A stretch of 64,000 nucleotides of DNA from an uncultured Kiritimatiellota bacterium (GTDB lineage: Bacteria; Verrucomicrobiota; Kiritimatiellia; RFP12; DVOR01). The notes under the pieces were generated by a model. The model had not been told where the DNA came from, made no database searches, and was given only the letters and a program-made list of their open reading frames with translations. Positions 8,631-25,608 of the stretch are shown in pieces. Position 1 is the first letter of the stretch, and each line of letters opens with the position of its first letter. A program made the position numbers and the translations under genes. The stretch covers positions 1 through 64,000 of the forward strand of contig CALXSE010000012.1 in NCBI GenBank assembly GCA_944391085.1. The letters run 5' to 3'.

Positions 8631-9558
8631 CGCCCTTGCCCGCGACCTCGAGGCCTTCCTCGACGCCGCACAATACGCCCGCGGCCTCAGCCCCGCCACG
8701 CGCCAGGCCTACGCCAACGCCCTCGGCGCCCTGCTCCAAGACCTCCGCCGCCAGGGCCTCGACGCCTGGCCCCGCGTCGACGCCGCCGTCCTCGCGGCGC
8801 ACCTCCGCCGCCTCCAAGAGGCCCGCGGCTACGCCCCCGCCACCCTCGCCCAGCACACCGCCGCCATCCGCGCCCTCTTCGGCTGGCTCCTCGAGCAGGG
8901 CCGCATCCAAACCTCCCCGCTCGACGCCCTCCCCCCGGCCAAGCGCCCCAAGCGCCTCCCCAAGACCCTCCCCGAGGGCGAACTCAACCGCCTGATCGAG
9001 GCCGTCGACGGCGACGACCCGCAGTCCTTGCGCGACCGCGCCGCCCTGGAGCTACTCTACGGCTGCGGCCTGCGCTGCGCCGAGCTCTGCGGCCTGACCC
9101 TCCACGACGCCGACCTCGCCGGGCGCACCCTCCGCGTCCGCGGCAAGGGCGCCAAGGAGCGCGTCGTCCCCTACGGCCCCCCCGCCCACGCCGCGCTCCT
9201 GCGCTGGCTCCGTGCCCGCGAGCGTTTTGCCCTAACCTACAAGAAAGGCGTCCTGGCGGCCGACCTGCTGGCGCCGACGGCGCCTCTCCTGCTCTCCCCC
9301 ACCGGGCGGCGGCTGGGGCGCCCCGCCCTCGCGGCCCTCGTCCACCGGCGCATCCACGCCTTCCTCCCCGAGGGCGTCCAGGCCACCCCGCACACCCTCC
9401 GCCACGCCTACGCCACCCACCTGCTCGAGCACGGCGCGCCGCTCATGGACATCCGCCAGCTCCTCGGGCACGCCTCCGTCTCCACCACCCAGCTCTACAC
9501 CCACGTCGCCCCCGGCCGCCTCCGCGCCGCCTTCGACGCCGCCTTCCCCCGCAGCTGA
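8611..9558 (+). CDS. Tyrosine recombinase of the XerC/XerD type
   Basis: A 315-residue tyrosine recombinase. The N-terminal SAM-like core-binding domain (residues about 10-95) begins FLDAAQYARGLSPATRQAY. The catalytic domain carries Arg155 (GCGLRCAEL), Lys in GKGAKE, HTLRH, LGHAS and the nucleophile Tyr296 (STTQLYTH). Length and order fit chromosomal dimer-resolving XerC/XerD, but XerC and XerD cannot be separated here, and a different site-specific role is possible. The ATG overlaps the hemB end, so translation is probably coupled. It is the only recombinase in the window, which matters for the inverted repeats at 47.6-57.6 kb. Confidence 0.9.
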   Translation: MTSSSPDALARDLEAFLDAAQYARGLSPATRQAYANALGALLQDLRRQGLDAWPRVDAAVLAAHLRRLQEARGYAPATLAQHTAAIRALFGWLLEQGRIQTSPLDALPPAKRPKRLPKTLPEGELNRLIEAVDGDDPQSLRDRAALELLYGCGLRCAELCGLTLHDADLAGRTLRVRGKGAKERVVPYGPPAHAALLRWLRARERFALTYKKGVLAADLLAPTAPLLLSPTGRRLGRPALAALVHRRIHAFLPEGVQATPHTLRHAYATHLLEHGAPLMDIRQLLGHASVSTTQLYTHVAPGRLRAAFDAAFPRS

Positions 9559-9568
9559 GCCCCTGTCA

Positions 9569-9604
9569 AAACAAGGCCCCCGGCGGATGCCGGGGGCCTT
9601 GTTT
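9569..9604. terminator. Bidirectional terminator hairpin (GGAT-loop family)
   Basis: A perfect 16-bp stem starting AAACAAGGCCCCCGGC with loop GGAT, flanked by A and T runs. It lies between two converging genes and can end both transcripts. The CCCCCGGC-GGAT-GCCGGGGG core recurs at several other places in the window. Confidence 0.85.
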
Positions 9605-9619
9605 CGGACAGGGTGCCGC

Positions 9620-10282
9620 TTACGCCGCGCGGCGGCGAAGCGCCACGCCGGCCACGCCGAGGGCGAGCAGCGCCAGCGCCGTCGGCTCGGGGACGACCGT
9701 CCCATCCACGGAGGAGCGCTGCGCGAGGTCGTAGATGTCCTCGCCTTCTTCCGCGGTGTAGACGGAGGCGTTGGTAAGCGAGAGTCCGTAGGTGGCCATC
9801 GCGTCGTTGACGACAAGGGTGGTGATGGGGGCGCCCAAATCGGTCTGAAGCGTCAGCTCGCCGACCTTGGTACCGCCCACGTACAGCGTGACCTTGGAGG
9901 CGCTGTCCCGCTGGTCGACGACCATGGAGATGGAATACTTGTTGTTGGGGCCGACGACCGCGGAGGTCGCTTGCGCGTCCTCGCTCGTGTTGCTGGCGCC
10001 TTTGGCCCAGAACTTGAGTATGCCTCTCTGACTAGCGTCCGTGTTCTTGGCCACCTTGATGTAGTTGGCGGTCGCGCCGGTCCCGGCGCCAAAGCGGAAG
10101 AGATCCTGGCCGTTTGCGCCCGGCACGGTGAGGGTGGCCGTGAGGGCGAAGACCGAGCCGTCGCCGAAGCTGCCGATGGTCTGGTTTCCGGTGACGGACT
10201 CCTGCTGCCAACTGATGTTCACCGCCTGGGCGGCGGAGAGGGCAAGCGCGGCGAAGGCCGCGGTGAGAACTGTTTTCTTCAT
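9620..10282 (-). CDS. PEP-CTERM sorting-domain exported protein
   Basis: A 220-residue exported protein of unknown function. The N-terminal signal peptide is MKKTVLTAAFAALALSAAQA. A beta-rich body contains SISMVVDQRDSASKVTLYV, reminiscent of a concanavalin/LamG-like fold. The C-terminus is a classical PEP-CTERM tail: VPEP, a short hydrophobic helix TALALLALGVAGVAL and RRR. In other bacteria such tails are processed by an exosortase/archaeosortase system during export of surface or matrix proteins; no exosortase gene is in the window. The start is the ATG of the signal peptide, with GGAGG about 12 nt upstream. The body resembles the PEP-CTERM protein at 33831-34490. Confidence 0.85.
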   Translation of the reverse strand: MKKTVLTAAFAALALSAAQAVNISWQQESVTGNQTIGSFGDGSVFALTATLTVPGANGQDLFRFGAGTGATANYIKVAKNTDASQRGILKFWAKGASNTSEDAQATSAVVGPNNKYSISMVVDQRDSASKVTLYVGGTKVGELTLQTDLGAPITTLVVNDAMATYGLSLTNASVYTAEEGEDIYDLAQRSSVDGTVVPEPTALALLALGVAGVALRRRAA

Positions 10283-10613
10283 GATGAGGGGATGCCTCCT
10301 ACTCGCCCCGAGGATGAACGGAGGCGGGCATGGGGGCGAAAACGTGCCCGCTTCCGATGTTAACCTCGAGGTCTTAGGAAACCTTGCTTGAGACAACGGA
10401 GCGGGCACGCGATGGTGCGTGCGCGCCACATCGGACATCAAGCGTGAAAGTTCCTAAGTTTCGAGGCTTGTCCTTGTGCATTCGCACAGTTCGGTTGCCG
10501 TGGCTCTCCCACGACGTGCCTTTTAGGATACACCTTTTGGGCATCTCCGCGCAAGTCTTTTTTGGCAGGCGGCGGGCCGCCGCGGGGCGGGGGAGGTCAG
10601 GCGGGGCATGGGC
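10283..10613. other. Intergenic region between PEP-CTERM gene and rpoC
   Basis: No convincing gene is seen. An open frame of about 90 codons on the plus strand has no family features or ribosome binding site. The region should hold the promoter of the PEP-CTERM gene (minus strand), but no clear -35/-10 pair stands out. Confidence 0.5.
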
Positions 10614-10644
10614 ACAAAAAAAGGCGGGCCCCGCGGGGCCCGCC
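10614..10644 (-). terminator. Terminator of rpoBC
   Basis: Minus strand: stem GGCGGGCCCC / GGGGCCCGCC with a 2-nt loop followed by seven T, 18 nt after the rpoC stop. Confidence 0.85.
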
Positions 10645-10662
10645 TGTCGATGCGCCTGAGGC

Positions 10663-15018
<4,356 letters not shown>

Positions 15019-15042
15019 GTTGGTGGATCCTCCGAAAAGATG

Positions 15043-18993
<3,951 letters not shown>

Positions 18994-19189
18994 AGCCTCA
19001 GCACCTCATTCAGGGGTTCTCGACCTGCCCCGCGGTCGCCCGCCGGGCCGCTTCAACAAGGGTAAGCCCCGGGCGTCTCAGCCCGCAAACTCCGGCCTTC
19101 AAGCCGGGCGCCCGCGCGACAGTAGACCGCTGTATCGGCCGCGAGCGCCTAGCCGCCTGGGGACACTACGCCCCAAACGAAACTCGCAA

Positions 19190-19218
19190 AGTGTAGCAAA
19201 TCCCCCACCCCGCGTCAA
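19190..19218 (-). promoter_or_regulatory. Strong promoter for rpoBC
   Basis: Minus strand: TTGACG -35 box (19213-19218), exactly 17 bp, then TACACT -10 box (19190-19195). It lies just after the uvrC stop and predicts a 5' leader of about 190 nt before rpoB, long enough for leader control, although no known leader motif was recognised. Confidence 0.75.
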
Positions 19219-19235
19219 GCGAGGCCGCGCGGCGC

Positions 19236-20711
19236 TCAGTCGAAATCCCGGACGCGGGCGCGGAGGGCCTCCTTGATGGCCTTGGCGAGCGGGGGGGTGA
19301 CGCCGGGCTGGGCGGCGATGGCGGCCTCGTCGGCCTGGGCAAGGCGGCGGAGAGAGCCGAAGGCGGCCAGGAGCTGGCGCTTGCGCGCCGGGCCGATGCC
19401 GGGGATCTCGTCGAGGACGGATTCCCGGAGGGCGCGGAGGCGGAGGGCGCGGTTGAAGGTGATGGCGAAGCGGTGGGCCTCGTCGCGCAGGCGGATGAGG
19501 ATCTGGAGGGCGGGGGAATCCCGGGGGAGGAGCAGGTTGGGGCGGCCGTCGTCGAGGACGATCTCCTCGAAGTGCTCGTTGAGCCCGGCGACGGGGATGG
19601 CGTCGTAGAGGCAGAGGTCTTTGAGGACGGCGCGGGCGGCGCGGACCTGGAGCTCGGCGCCGTCGCAGAGGATCAGGTCGGGGAGGGGCAGGCCTTCGTC
19701 GAGGACGCGGGTGTACCGGCGGCGGATGACCTCGGCCATGGCGTGGGGGTCGTCGTTCCGGGCGGTGCGGACGCGGAAGCGGCGGTAGCGGCGTTTGTCG
19801 GGGATGCCGTCGTGGGCGACGACCATGGAGGCGACGGTGTGGGCGCCCATGAGGTGGGAGATGTCGAAGCACTCGATGAGGCGCGGGGGGCGGCCAAGGC
19901 CCAGGAGCCCGGCGAGCTGGGCGAGGCCCTCCTGGGCGGTGGGGCGCTTGAGCGCGGGGATGAGCCGCGCCCTCGCCCGCTCGCGGGTGAGCTCCTTGAG
20001 GGCCAGCCAGGTGTCGCGGAGGCGGGCGGCCTTCTCGAAGTCCTGCGCCGCGGAGGCCTGGAGCATCTGCTGGCGGACTTCCTCGATGACGTCGGGCCGC
20101 TCGCCGCGGAGGAAGGCGCAGGCCTCGTCGAAGCGGGCGCGGTAGTCGGCCTCGGGGATGCGGCCCAGGCAGGGGGCGGTGCAGAAGCGGATGACGTCGG
20201 CCAGGCAATGGGTGTGGTCGTCGGGGCAGGGGTTGAGGGCGGCGCATCTGCGCAGGCCGTAGCGCTTCTCGGTGAAGTCGAGGGCGGCGCGGACGACGGT
20301 GGCGGAGGGGAAGGGGCCGAAGTAGCGCGCGCCGTCGTCGCGGACGATGCGGCAGGCGACGATGCGGGGGAAGGGGCGGGCGGGGTCGGCCTTGAGGGAG
20401 AGGTAACGCTTGTCGTCGCGCAGGAGGATGTTGAAGCGGGGGCGGTAGGTCTTGATGAGGTGGCTCTCGGTGAGGAGGGCCTCGGCCTCGGTGCGGACGA
20501 CGCGCAGCTCCAGATCCTCTACGTGGTGGACGAGGCTGCGCAGCTTGGGCGGCGCGTGGCGGAGCGTGGAGGCGCGGAAGTAGCTTTGGACGCGGCGGCG
20601 GAGGTTGACGGCCTTCCCCACGTAGATGATCGTCCCCGCGCGGTCGCGGTAGAGGTAGCACCCGGGCTTCTCGGGCAGATGCTTGAGCTTCTCGCGCAGG
20701 GTGTCGTTCAT
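19236..20711 (-). CDS. uvrC: UvrABC system protein C (compact form)
   Basis: UvrC makes both incisions in nucleotide excision repair. The 491-residue protein has an N-terminal GIY-YIG domain (CYLYRDRAGTIIYVGKAVNLRRR, residues 18-40), a cysteine cluster C-N-PC...HC...C...C consistent with an iron-sulfur site, a UVR helix-hairpin near residue 207-240, an RNase H-like 3' nuclease domain with CFDISH and LILCDGAELQV, and a C-terminal helix-hairpin-helix pair (LDEIPGIGPARKRQLL). It is about 100 residues shorter than the common 600-residue form; the shortage lies between the UVR motif and the RNase H-like domain. The stop is 17 nt before the rpoB -35 box. Confidence 0.93.
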   Translation of the reverse strand: MNDTLREKLKHLPEKPGCYLYRDRAGTIIYVGKAVNLRRRVQSYFRASTLRHAPPKLRSLVHHVEDLELRVVRTEAEALLTESHLIKTYRPRFNILLRDDKRYLSLKADPARPFPRIVACRIVRDDGARYFGPFPSATVVRAALDFTEKRYGLRRCAALNPCPDDHTHCLADVIRFCTAPCLGRIPEADYRARFDEACAFLRGERPDVIEEVRQQMLQASAAQDFEKAARLRDTWLALKELTRERARARLIPALKRPTAQEGLAQLAGLLGLGRPPRLIECFDISHLMGAHTVASMVVAHDGIPDKRRYRRFRVRTARNDDPHAMAEVIRRRYTRVLDEGLPLPDLILCDGAELQVRAARAVLKDLCLYDAIPVAGLNEHFEEIVLDDGRPNLLLPRDSPALQILIRLRDEAHRFAITFNRALRLRALRESVLDEIPGIGPARKRQLLAAFGSLRRLAQADEAAIAAQPGVTPPLAKAIKEALRARVRDFD

Positions 20712-20744
20712 TTGGGAGGGCGGGCGGGGGCCCGCCGCGCCGCC

Positions 20745-21782
20745 TCAGTCGAAGTGGATGCGCGGGTCGATGAGCATGTAGCAGAAGTCGGAGAGCAGGT
20801 TGCCCAGGAGCTGGATGGTGGCGGTCATCACGAGCATGGCCATGAAGACGGCGTAGTCGTGGCCGGTGAGGGCCTCGAGGGAGAGCTGGCCCATGCCGGG
20901 GATCTCAAAGAGCGTCTCGATGATCATGGAGCCGGCGAAGAGGGCGCCGAGGATGCTGCCGAAGCCGGTGGCGATGGGGATGAGGGCGTTGCGCAGGGCG
21001 TGGCACCAGATGGCGCGGCGGCGGGTGGCGCCCTTGGCCAGGACGGTGCGGACGTACTCGGCGCTCATCTGCTCCATCAGCGAGTTCTTCATCATGATGG
21101 TGAGCAGGGCGAAGGAGGTCATCACATAGGCCGTCACGGGCAGCACCATGTGGTAGGCGCGGTCCCAGAAGAGCGTCCACCCGCCGGCGGCGACGGCCGC
21201 GTCGCTCTCGAAGCCGCCGATGGGGAAGAGATCCCACAGGCCGTCGACCGTGCCGCTGAGGCACATCTTCAGGATCATGCCCACCGCGAAGGCCGGGATG
21301 GAATAGGCCGTGAAGACGAGCGCGCTGGTGGCGAAGTCGAAGGGCGCCCCATGCCTGAGCGCCTTGGCGATGCCCAGGGGGATGCAGACCACGTAGCTGA
21401 GCAGGAACGCCACCACGCCAAACCAGACGGAGACGGGCAGGCGCCCGCGGATGAGCTCCCACGCCGTGCGATCCTGGTATTTGTAGCTGCGCATGGACAT
21501 GCCCAGGTGGTCGCGCACCGCCCAATTGTAATACTGCTTCCAAAGGGGCTGGTCAAAGCCGAACTGGCGGTTCAGCTCGTCGCGCATCTGCTCGCTGACG
21601 AGCGCGGCGTTGGCGCCGCCGCCGGCCTCGCCGCCCGCGCCGAACCCGCGCATCTGCGCCATCTTCATCTCCACCGGCCCGCCCGGGAGCAGGCGCGTCA
21701 GCAGAAAGCACATGATCGTGATGCCGAAAAAGGTCGGCACCAGCAACATCAGGCGGCGGATCAGATACTGCAAACGGTTCAT
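20745..21782 (-). CDS. ABC transporter permease, peptide/YejB type
   Basis: A 345-residue inner-membrane permease of the DppB/OppB/YejB class. It has an N-terminal membrane segment (RRLMLLVPTFFGITIMCFLLTRLLPGGP), a periplasmic stretch, then five membrane segments with the EAA-type coupling loop (VRTVLAKGATRRRAIWCHALRNALIPI). The RSYKYQDRTAWELIRGRLPVS stretch resembles the YejB branch (microcin C or oligopeptide uptake). The partner permease, ATPase and binding protein are not adjacent. A start at ATG 21782 has an AGGGGAG ribosome binding site; the frame upstream lacks similarity. uvrC follows 33 nt downstream. Confidence 0.88.
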   Translation of the reverse strand: MNRLQYLIRRLMLLVPTFFGITIMCFLLTRLLPGGPVEMKMAQMRGFGAGGEAGGGANAALVSEQMRDELNRQFGFDQPLWKQYYNWAVRDHLGMSMRSYKYQDRTAWELIRGRLPVSVWFGVVAFLLSYVVCIPLGIAKALRHGAPFDFATSALVFTAYSIPAFAVGMILKMCLSGTVDGLWDLFPIGGFESDAAVAAGGWTLFWDRAYHMVLPVTAYVMTSFALLTIMMKNSLMEQMSAEYVRTVLAKGATRRRAIWCHALRNALIPIATGFGSILGALFAGSMIIETLFEIPGMGQLSLEALTGHDYAVFMAMLVMTATIQLLGNLLSDFCYMLIDPRIHFD

Positions 21783-21878
21783 GCGCTCCCCTTGCTCTAG
21801 AAACGCCCTTACCTTACCACAAATCCCCCGGTGCGGCAAGGCCGCCCGGGACGGCGGCGGGCGGGAGGGGGCGGGGCC

Positions 21879-21908
21879 TTGACGAGAGGGGCGCGGATAA
21901 GGTAGGAT
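21879..21908 (+). promoter_or_regulatory. Candidate promoter for the CNNM/CorC-nadD-rsfS operon
   Basis: TTGACG -35 box, 18-bp spacer and TAGGAT -10 box. A leader of about 130 nt would precede ATG 22047. Confidence 0.5.
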
Positions 21909-22046
21909 AATGCCGCTTTATTCTTTTATGCCGCAGAGGTACGCGTTCAGTAGTTCGCTGTCGAGATTCGTTTGCAGGCCAACGCGGGCGCCCTGGGTGG
22001 GCGCCGGCGCGGGTGGTTGTCCTTGCGCGGCGTTTTTGGAGCCTGT

Positions 22047-23393
22047 ATGGGAAGCGAGCTCTTCCTGCTGATTTTGCTGCAGGTGGCGCTGATCGCCTCG
22101 AACGCGGTGTTCGCGTGCCTGGAGATCGCGGTGATTTCGATGAACGACCGTCGGCTGGAGCGCCTGGCCAAGACGGGGAACCGGCGCGCGAGACGCCTGG
22201 CGCGGCTGACGGAGCAGCCGGCGCGCTTCCTGGCGACGATCCAGGTGGCGATCACGCTCTCGGGCTTCCTGGGCAGCGCCTTCGCGGCGGAGAACTTCTC
22301 GGACTACCTGGCCGTGCCGCTGCAACGGTGGCTGGGCGGCTCGATGACGATGTGGAACTCCGTCTCCATCGTCCTCATCACGCTGATCCTGTCGTACGTC
22401 ACGCTCGTCTTCGGCGAGCTGGTGCCCAAGCGCCTGGCCATGCGCAAGGCCGAGCCGCTGGCGCTGGGGATGTCCGGCCTGGTGTGCGCCATCGCCAGGC
22501 TCTGCGCGCCGGTCGTCTGGCTGCTGACGATCTCCACCAACGCGGTGCTGCGCCTGCTGGGCGTGGACCCGACGAAGGAGGACGACGCCATCAGCGAGGA
22601 GGAAATCCGCATGACGGTGGACGTGGGCTGCGAAAAGGGCGCCATCGACACCGAGGAGCGCGCCTTCATCCAGAACGTCTTTGAGTTCGACGACCTGACG
22701 GCCGACGAGATCGCCACCCACCGCACCGACGTCGCGGCGCTCTGGCTGGAGGACGACGACGAGACCTGGGCCAAGACCATCCACGAATCGCGCCACTCGC
22801 GCTACCCCGTCTGCGACGGCAGCCTCGACAAGGTGGTGGGCGTGCTCATCGCCAAAGACTGGTTCCGCCTGGGGCGGCGCGACCGCGCCGCCGTCATGGC
22901 CCAGGCCGTGCGCCCGCCCGTCTTCGTGCCCGAGGGCGTCAAGGCCGACGTGCTCTTCCGCGACATGAAGCGCCGCCACAACCCCTTCGCCATCGTCTGC
23001 GACGAATACGGCGGCATGAGCGGCGTCATCACGATGAGCGACCTCGTCGAGCGCCTCGTCGGCGAGACGCCCGACGAGGACAGCGCCGCCGGCGACCCCC
23101 CGCCGGACGTGGAGAAGGTCGGCCCGGACGTCTGGCGCGTCCAGGGCTCCGCCCCCCTCGACGACGTGGCCAAGGCCCTGGGCGTGCCCATCGACGCGGA
23201 GGACTGCGACACCTTCGGCGGTTTCCTGCTGGCCCAGCTCGGCGCCATCCCCGCGGACGGCGCGGCGGCGACGGTCAAGACCGAGCGCCTCTCCGTCGAG
23301 ATCCCCGAAGTGCGCGACAAGCGCGTCCCCCTCGCCCTCGTCACCGTCCTGCCCGCGCCCCAGCCCGAGGGCGGGGAGGACGCCGGCGAATGA
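22047..23393 (+). CDS. CNNM/CorC (HlyC) family transporter-like protein
   Basis: A 448-residue protein with the order DUF21 membrane domain (residues about 1-180, starting MGSELFLLILLQVALIASNA), a CBS pair (ERAFIQNVFEFDDLTADEI through VVGVLIAKDW and PFAIVCDEYGGMSGVITMSDLVE), and a C-terminal CorC_HlyC domain (VEKVGPDVWRVQGSAPLDDV...). CNNM-type proteins are linked to Mg2+ export; 'hemolysin' labels for this family are historical. ATG 22047 has GGAG at good spacing and begins the first membrane helix, so the longer upstream frame is rejected. nadD overlaps its stop by 4 nt. Confidence 0.9.
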   Translation: MGSELFLLILLQVALIASNAVFACLEIAVISMNDRRLERLAKTGNRRARRLARLTEQPARFLATIQVAITLSGFLGSAFAAENFSDYLAVPLQRWLGGSMTMWNSVSIVLITLILSYVTLVFGELVPKRLAMRKAEPLALGMSGLVCAIARLCAPVVWLLTISTNAVLRLLGVDPTKEDDAISEEEIRMTVDVGCEKGAIDTEERAFIQNVFEFDDLTADEIATHRTDVAALWLEDDDETWAKTIHESRHSRYPVCDGSLDKVVGVLIAKDWFRLGRRDRAAVMAQAVRPPVFVPEGVKADVLFRDMKRRHNPFAIVCDEYGGMSGVITMSDLVERLVGETPDEDSAAGDPPPDVEKVGPDVWRVQGSAPLDDVAKALGVPIDAEDCDTFGGFLLAQLGAIPADGAAATVKTERLSVEIPEVRDKRVPLALVTVLPAPQPEGGEDAGE

Positions 23394-23992
23394 GGCGCGT
23401 CGGCATCCTCGGCGGATCGTTCGACCCCGTCCACGCCGCGCACCTGGCCCTGGCGCGGGCCGCCGCGGACGCCTTCGCGCTCGACGAGGTGCGCCTGATG
23501 CCCTGCGCCCAACAGGCGCTGAAACGCCGCCGCCCGGCCCCCGCCGAGGACCGTTGCGCCCTGCTGCGCCTGGCCCTCGGCGGCGACCCGCGCCTGACGC
23601 TCGACTGCCGCGAACTGTGGCGCCGCGGCAAGGTCTACACCATCGACACCATCCTGGAGCTGCGCGCGGAGCTGCCCGGCGCGGAGCTGTGGTTCATCCT
23701 GGGCATGGACGCGGTGGCGGACTTCCCGCGCTGGCGCCGGGCGCGGGAGCTGGCGGGGCTGTGCGCGTTCATCGCCTTTGACCGGCCCGGCGTGGAGGCG
23801 CCCGCGCGGCCCTTCGACCCGCGCCTGCTGGCCCACCGCCTGCGCGGCCCGATGCTGGGGCTCTCCAGCACCGCCATCCGCGAGGCGGTTGCCAACGGCG
23901 CCGCGATGCGCTATCCTATTGGGGATTTGGAGGCGCGGTATCTCCGCGCCAAGGCCCTCTACCAAGGAAAGACCGATGAAGCGGACCACTGA
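23390..23992 (+). CDS. nadD: Nicotinate-nucleotide adenylyltransferase
   Basis: NadD transfers AMP from ATP to nicotinate mononucleotide in NAD synthesis. The 200-residue protein shows the N-terminal nucleotidyltransferase motif GILGGSFDPVHAAHL and the C-terminal LSSTAIREAV (ISSTxIR motif). It starts inside the stop of the upstream gene (ATGA) and its end overlaps rsfS by 17 nt. The nadD-rsfS pairing is common in bacteria and supports both calls. Confidence 0.95.
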   Translation: MRRVGILGGSFDPVHAAHLALARAAADAFALDEVRLMPCAQQALKRRRPAPAEDRCALLRLALGGDPRLTLDCRELWRRGKVYTIDTILELRAELPGAELWFILGMDAVADFPRWRRARELAGLCAFIAFDRPGVEAPARPFDPRLLAHRLRGPMLGLSSTAIREAVANGAAMRYPIGDLEARYLRAKALYQGKTDEADH

Positions 23993-24332
23993 GGAGCTGG
24001 CGCTGGGCATCGCCCAGGCCCTCTACGACAAACAGGCCCAGGACATCCGCGTGCTGGACGTGCGCGGCGTCTCCACCGTCACCGACATCTGCGTCGTCGC
24101 CTCCGGCACCTCCACGCCCCACCTCCGCGCCCTCCAGAAGGCCGCCATGGCCTACCTCAAGAGCCAGGACGAGGCCCACTACCGCCTCTCCGGCGACGCG
24201 GACAGCGGCTGGGTGCTGCTCGACGCCTTCACCGTCGTGGCGCATGTCTTCGCCCCCGAGGCCCGCGCGTACTACGACATCGAGGCGCTCTGGAAGGGCG
24301 CCGCCGAGATCCCCTTCACCCCCCGGGCCTGA
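23976..24332 (+). CDS. rsfS: Ribosome silencing factor RsfS
   Basis: This 118-residue protein of the Iojap/RsfS family binds ribosomal protein uL14 and blocks subunit joining during starvation. The family core is clear: DIRVLDVRGVSTVTDICVVASG, then a DSGWVLLDAFTVVAHVF block and YYDIEALWKGA. An AAGGAAAG ribosome binding site precedes ATG 23976. It is translationally coupled to nadD and followed 2 nt later by the decarboxylase gene. Confidence 0.93.
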   Translation: MKRTTEELALGIAQALYDKQAQDIRVLDVRGVSTVTDICVVASGTSTPHLRALQKAAMAYLKSQDEAHYRLSGDADSGWVLLDAFTVVAHVFAPEARAYYDIEALWKGAAEIPFTPRA

Positions 24333-24334
24333 CC

Positions 24335-25597
24335 ATGACCGAGAAGACGCTCCCCTGCACCGAGGCCCAGCTCCGCGACATCGCCGCGCGCTGGCCCACC
24401 CCCTTCCACCTCTACGACGAGCGCGCCATCCGCGCCGCCGCCCGACGCCTGCGCGACGCCTTCGCCTGGAACAAGGGCTTCCGCAACTTCTTCGCCGTCA
24501 AGGCCGCGCCCAACCCCTACCTCATGCGCATCCTCCAGGAGGAAGGCTTCGGGGCGGACTGCTCGTCGCTCCCCGAGCTCATCCTCTCCGAGCGCGTCGG
24601 GCTCCCCGGCGAGGCCATCATGTTCACCTCCAACGACACCCCCGCCGAGGAGTTCGTGAAGGCCAGGGAGCTGGGCGCCAACATCAACCTCGACGACATC
24701 AGCCACATCCCCTTCCTCGAGCGCGTCGCCGGCCTGCCCGGGCGCGTCTGCCTGCGCTACAACCCCGGGCCGCTCAAAGGCGGCAACGCCATCATCGGCA
24801 AGCCCGAGGAGGCCAAGTACGGCCTCACCCGCGACCAGCTCTTCGAGGCCTACGCCACGCTCCAGGCCAAGGGCGTCAGGCGCTTCGGCCTCCACACCAT
24901 GGTCGCCAGCAACGAGCTCAACCCGCAGTACTTCGTCGACACCGCCATCCTCCTCTTCGACCTCGCCGCCGAGCTCCACGCCAAGCTCGGCATCTGGTTC
25001 GACTTCATCAACCTGGGCGGCGGCATCGGCATCCCCTACCGCCCCGAGCAGGACGCCGTCGACCTCGGGGCCGTCGGCGAGGGCATCCGCAAGGCCTACG
25101 CCGAGCGCATCGCCGGCCGCGGGCTCCCGGACGTGCCCCTCTGCTTCGAGTGCGGCCGCTGCATCACCGGCCCGGCGGGCTACCTCGTCTCCACCGTCCG
25201 CCACCTCAAGCACACCTACCGCGACTACGTCGGCCTCGACGCCTGCATGGCCAACCTTATGCGCCCGGCCCTCTACGGCGCCTACCACCACATCACCGTG
25301 CTGGGCAAGCGGGGCCTCCCCGCCGACCACGTCTACGACGTCACCGGCTCGCTCTGCGAGAACAACGACAAGTTCGCCATCCAGCGCCCCCTCCCCGAGG
25401 TCGCGCCCGGCGACCTCCTCGTCATCCACGACGCCGGCGCCCACGGCCACGCCATGGGCTTCAACTACAACGGCAAGCTCCGCTCCGCCGAGCTCCTCCT
25501 CCGCGAGGACGGCTCCGTCGTCCAGATCCGCCGCGCCGAGACGATCGACGACCTCTTCGCCACCCTCGACTTCTCCGCCCTCCCCGACTTCCGCTAA
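24335..25597 (+). CDS. lysA: Diaminopimelate decarboxylase-like PLP enzyme
   Basis: A 420-residue fold-III (alanine racemase-type) PLP decarboxylase. The PLP lysine is Lys56 in FFAVKA. Further family blocks are the HTMVASNE segment, the phosphate-binding glycine-rich loop NLGGGIGIPY, the inter-subunit cysteine block CFECGRCITGPAGYLV and the C-terminal HDAGAHGHAMGFNYNG. Length and motifs fit diaminopimelate decarboxylase (last step of lysine synthesis), but carboxynorspermidine decarboxylase-like or other relatives cannot be fully excluded. It sits tightly behind rsfS. Confidence 0.82.
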   Translation: MTEKTLPCTEAQLRDIAARWPTPFHLYDERAIRAAARRLRDAFAWNKGFRNFFAVKAAPNPYLMRILQEEGFGADCSSLPELILSERVGLPGEAIMFTSNDTPAEEFVKARELGANINLDDISHIPFLERVAGLPGRVCLRYNPGPLKGGNAIIGKPEEAKYGLTRDQLFEAYATLQAKGVRRFGLHTMVASNELNPQYFVDTAILLFDLAAELHAKLGIWFDFINLGGGIGIPYRPEQDAVDLGAVGEGIRKAYAERIAGRGLPDVPLCFECGRCITGPAGYLVSTVRHLKHTYRDYVGLDACMANLMRPALYGAYHHITVLGKRGLPADHVYDVTGSLCENNDKFAIQRPLPEVAPGDLLVIHDAGAHGHAMGFNYNGKLRSAELLLREDGSVVQIRRAETIDDLFATLDFSALPDFR

Positions 25598-25608
25598 GGA
25601 GCCCACCC

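Noticed and set aside
10384-10659. 91-codon plus-strand gene before rpoC
   Set aside because: It overlaps the rpoBC terminator and lacks coding features.
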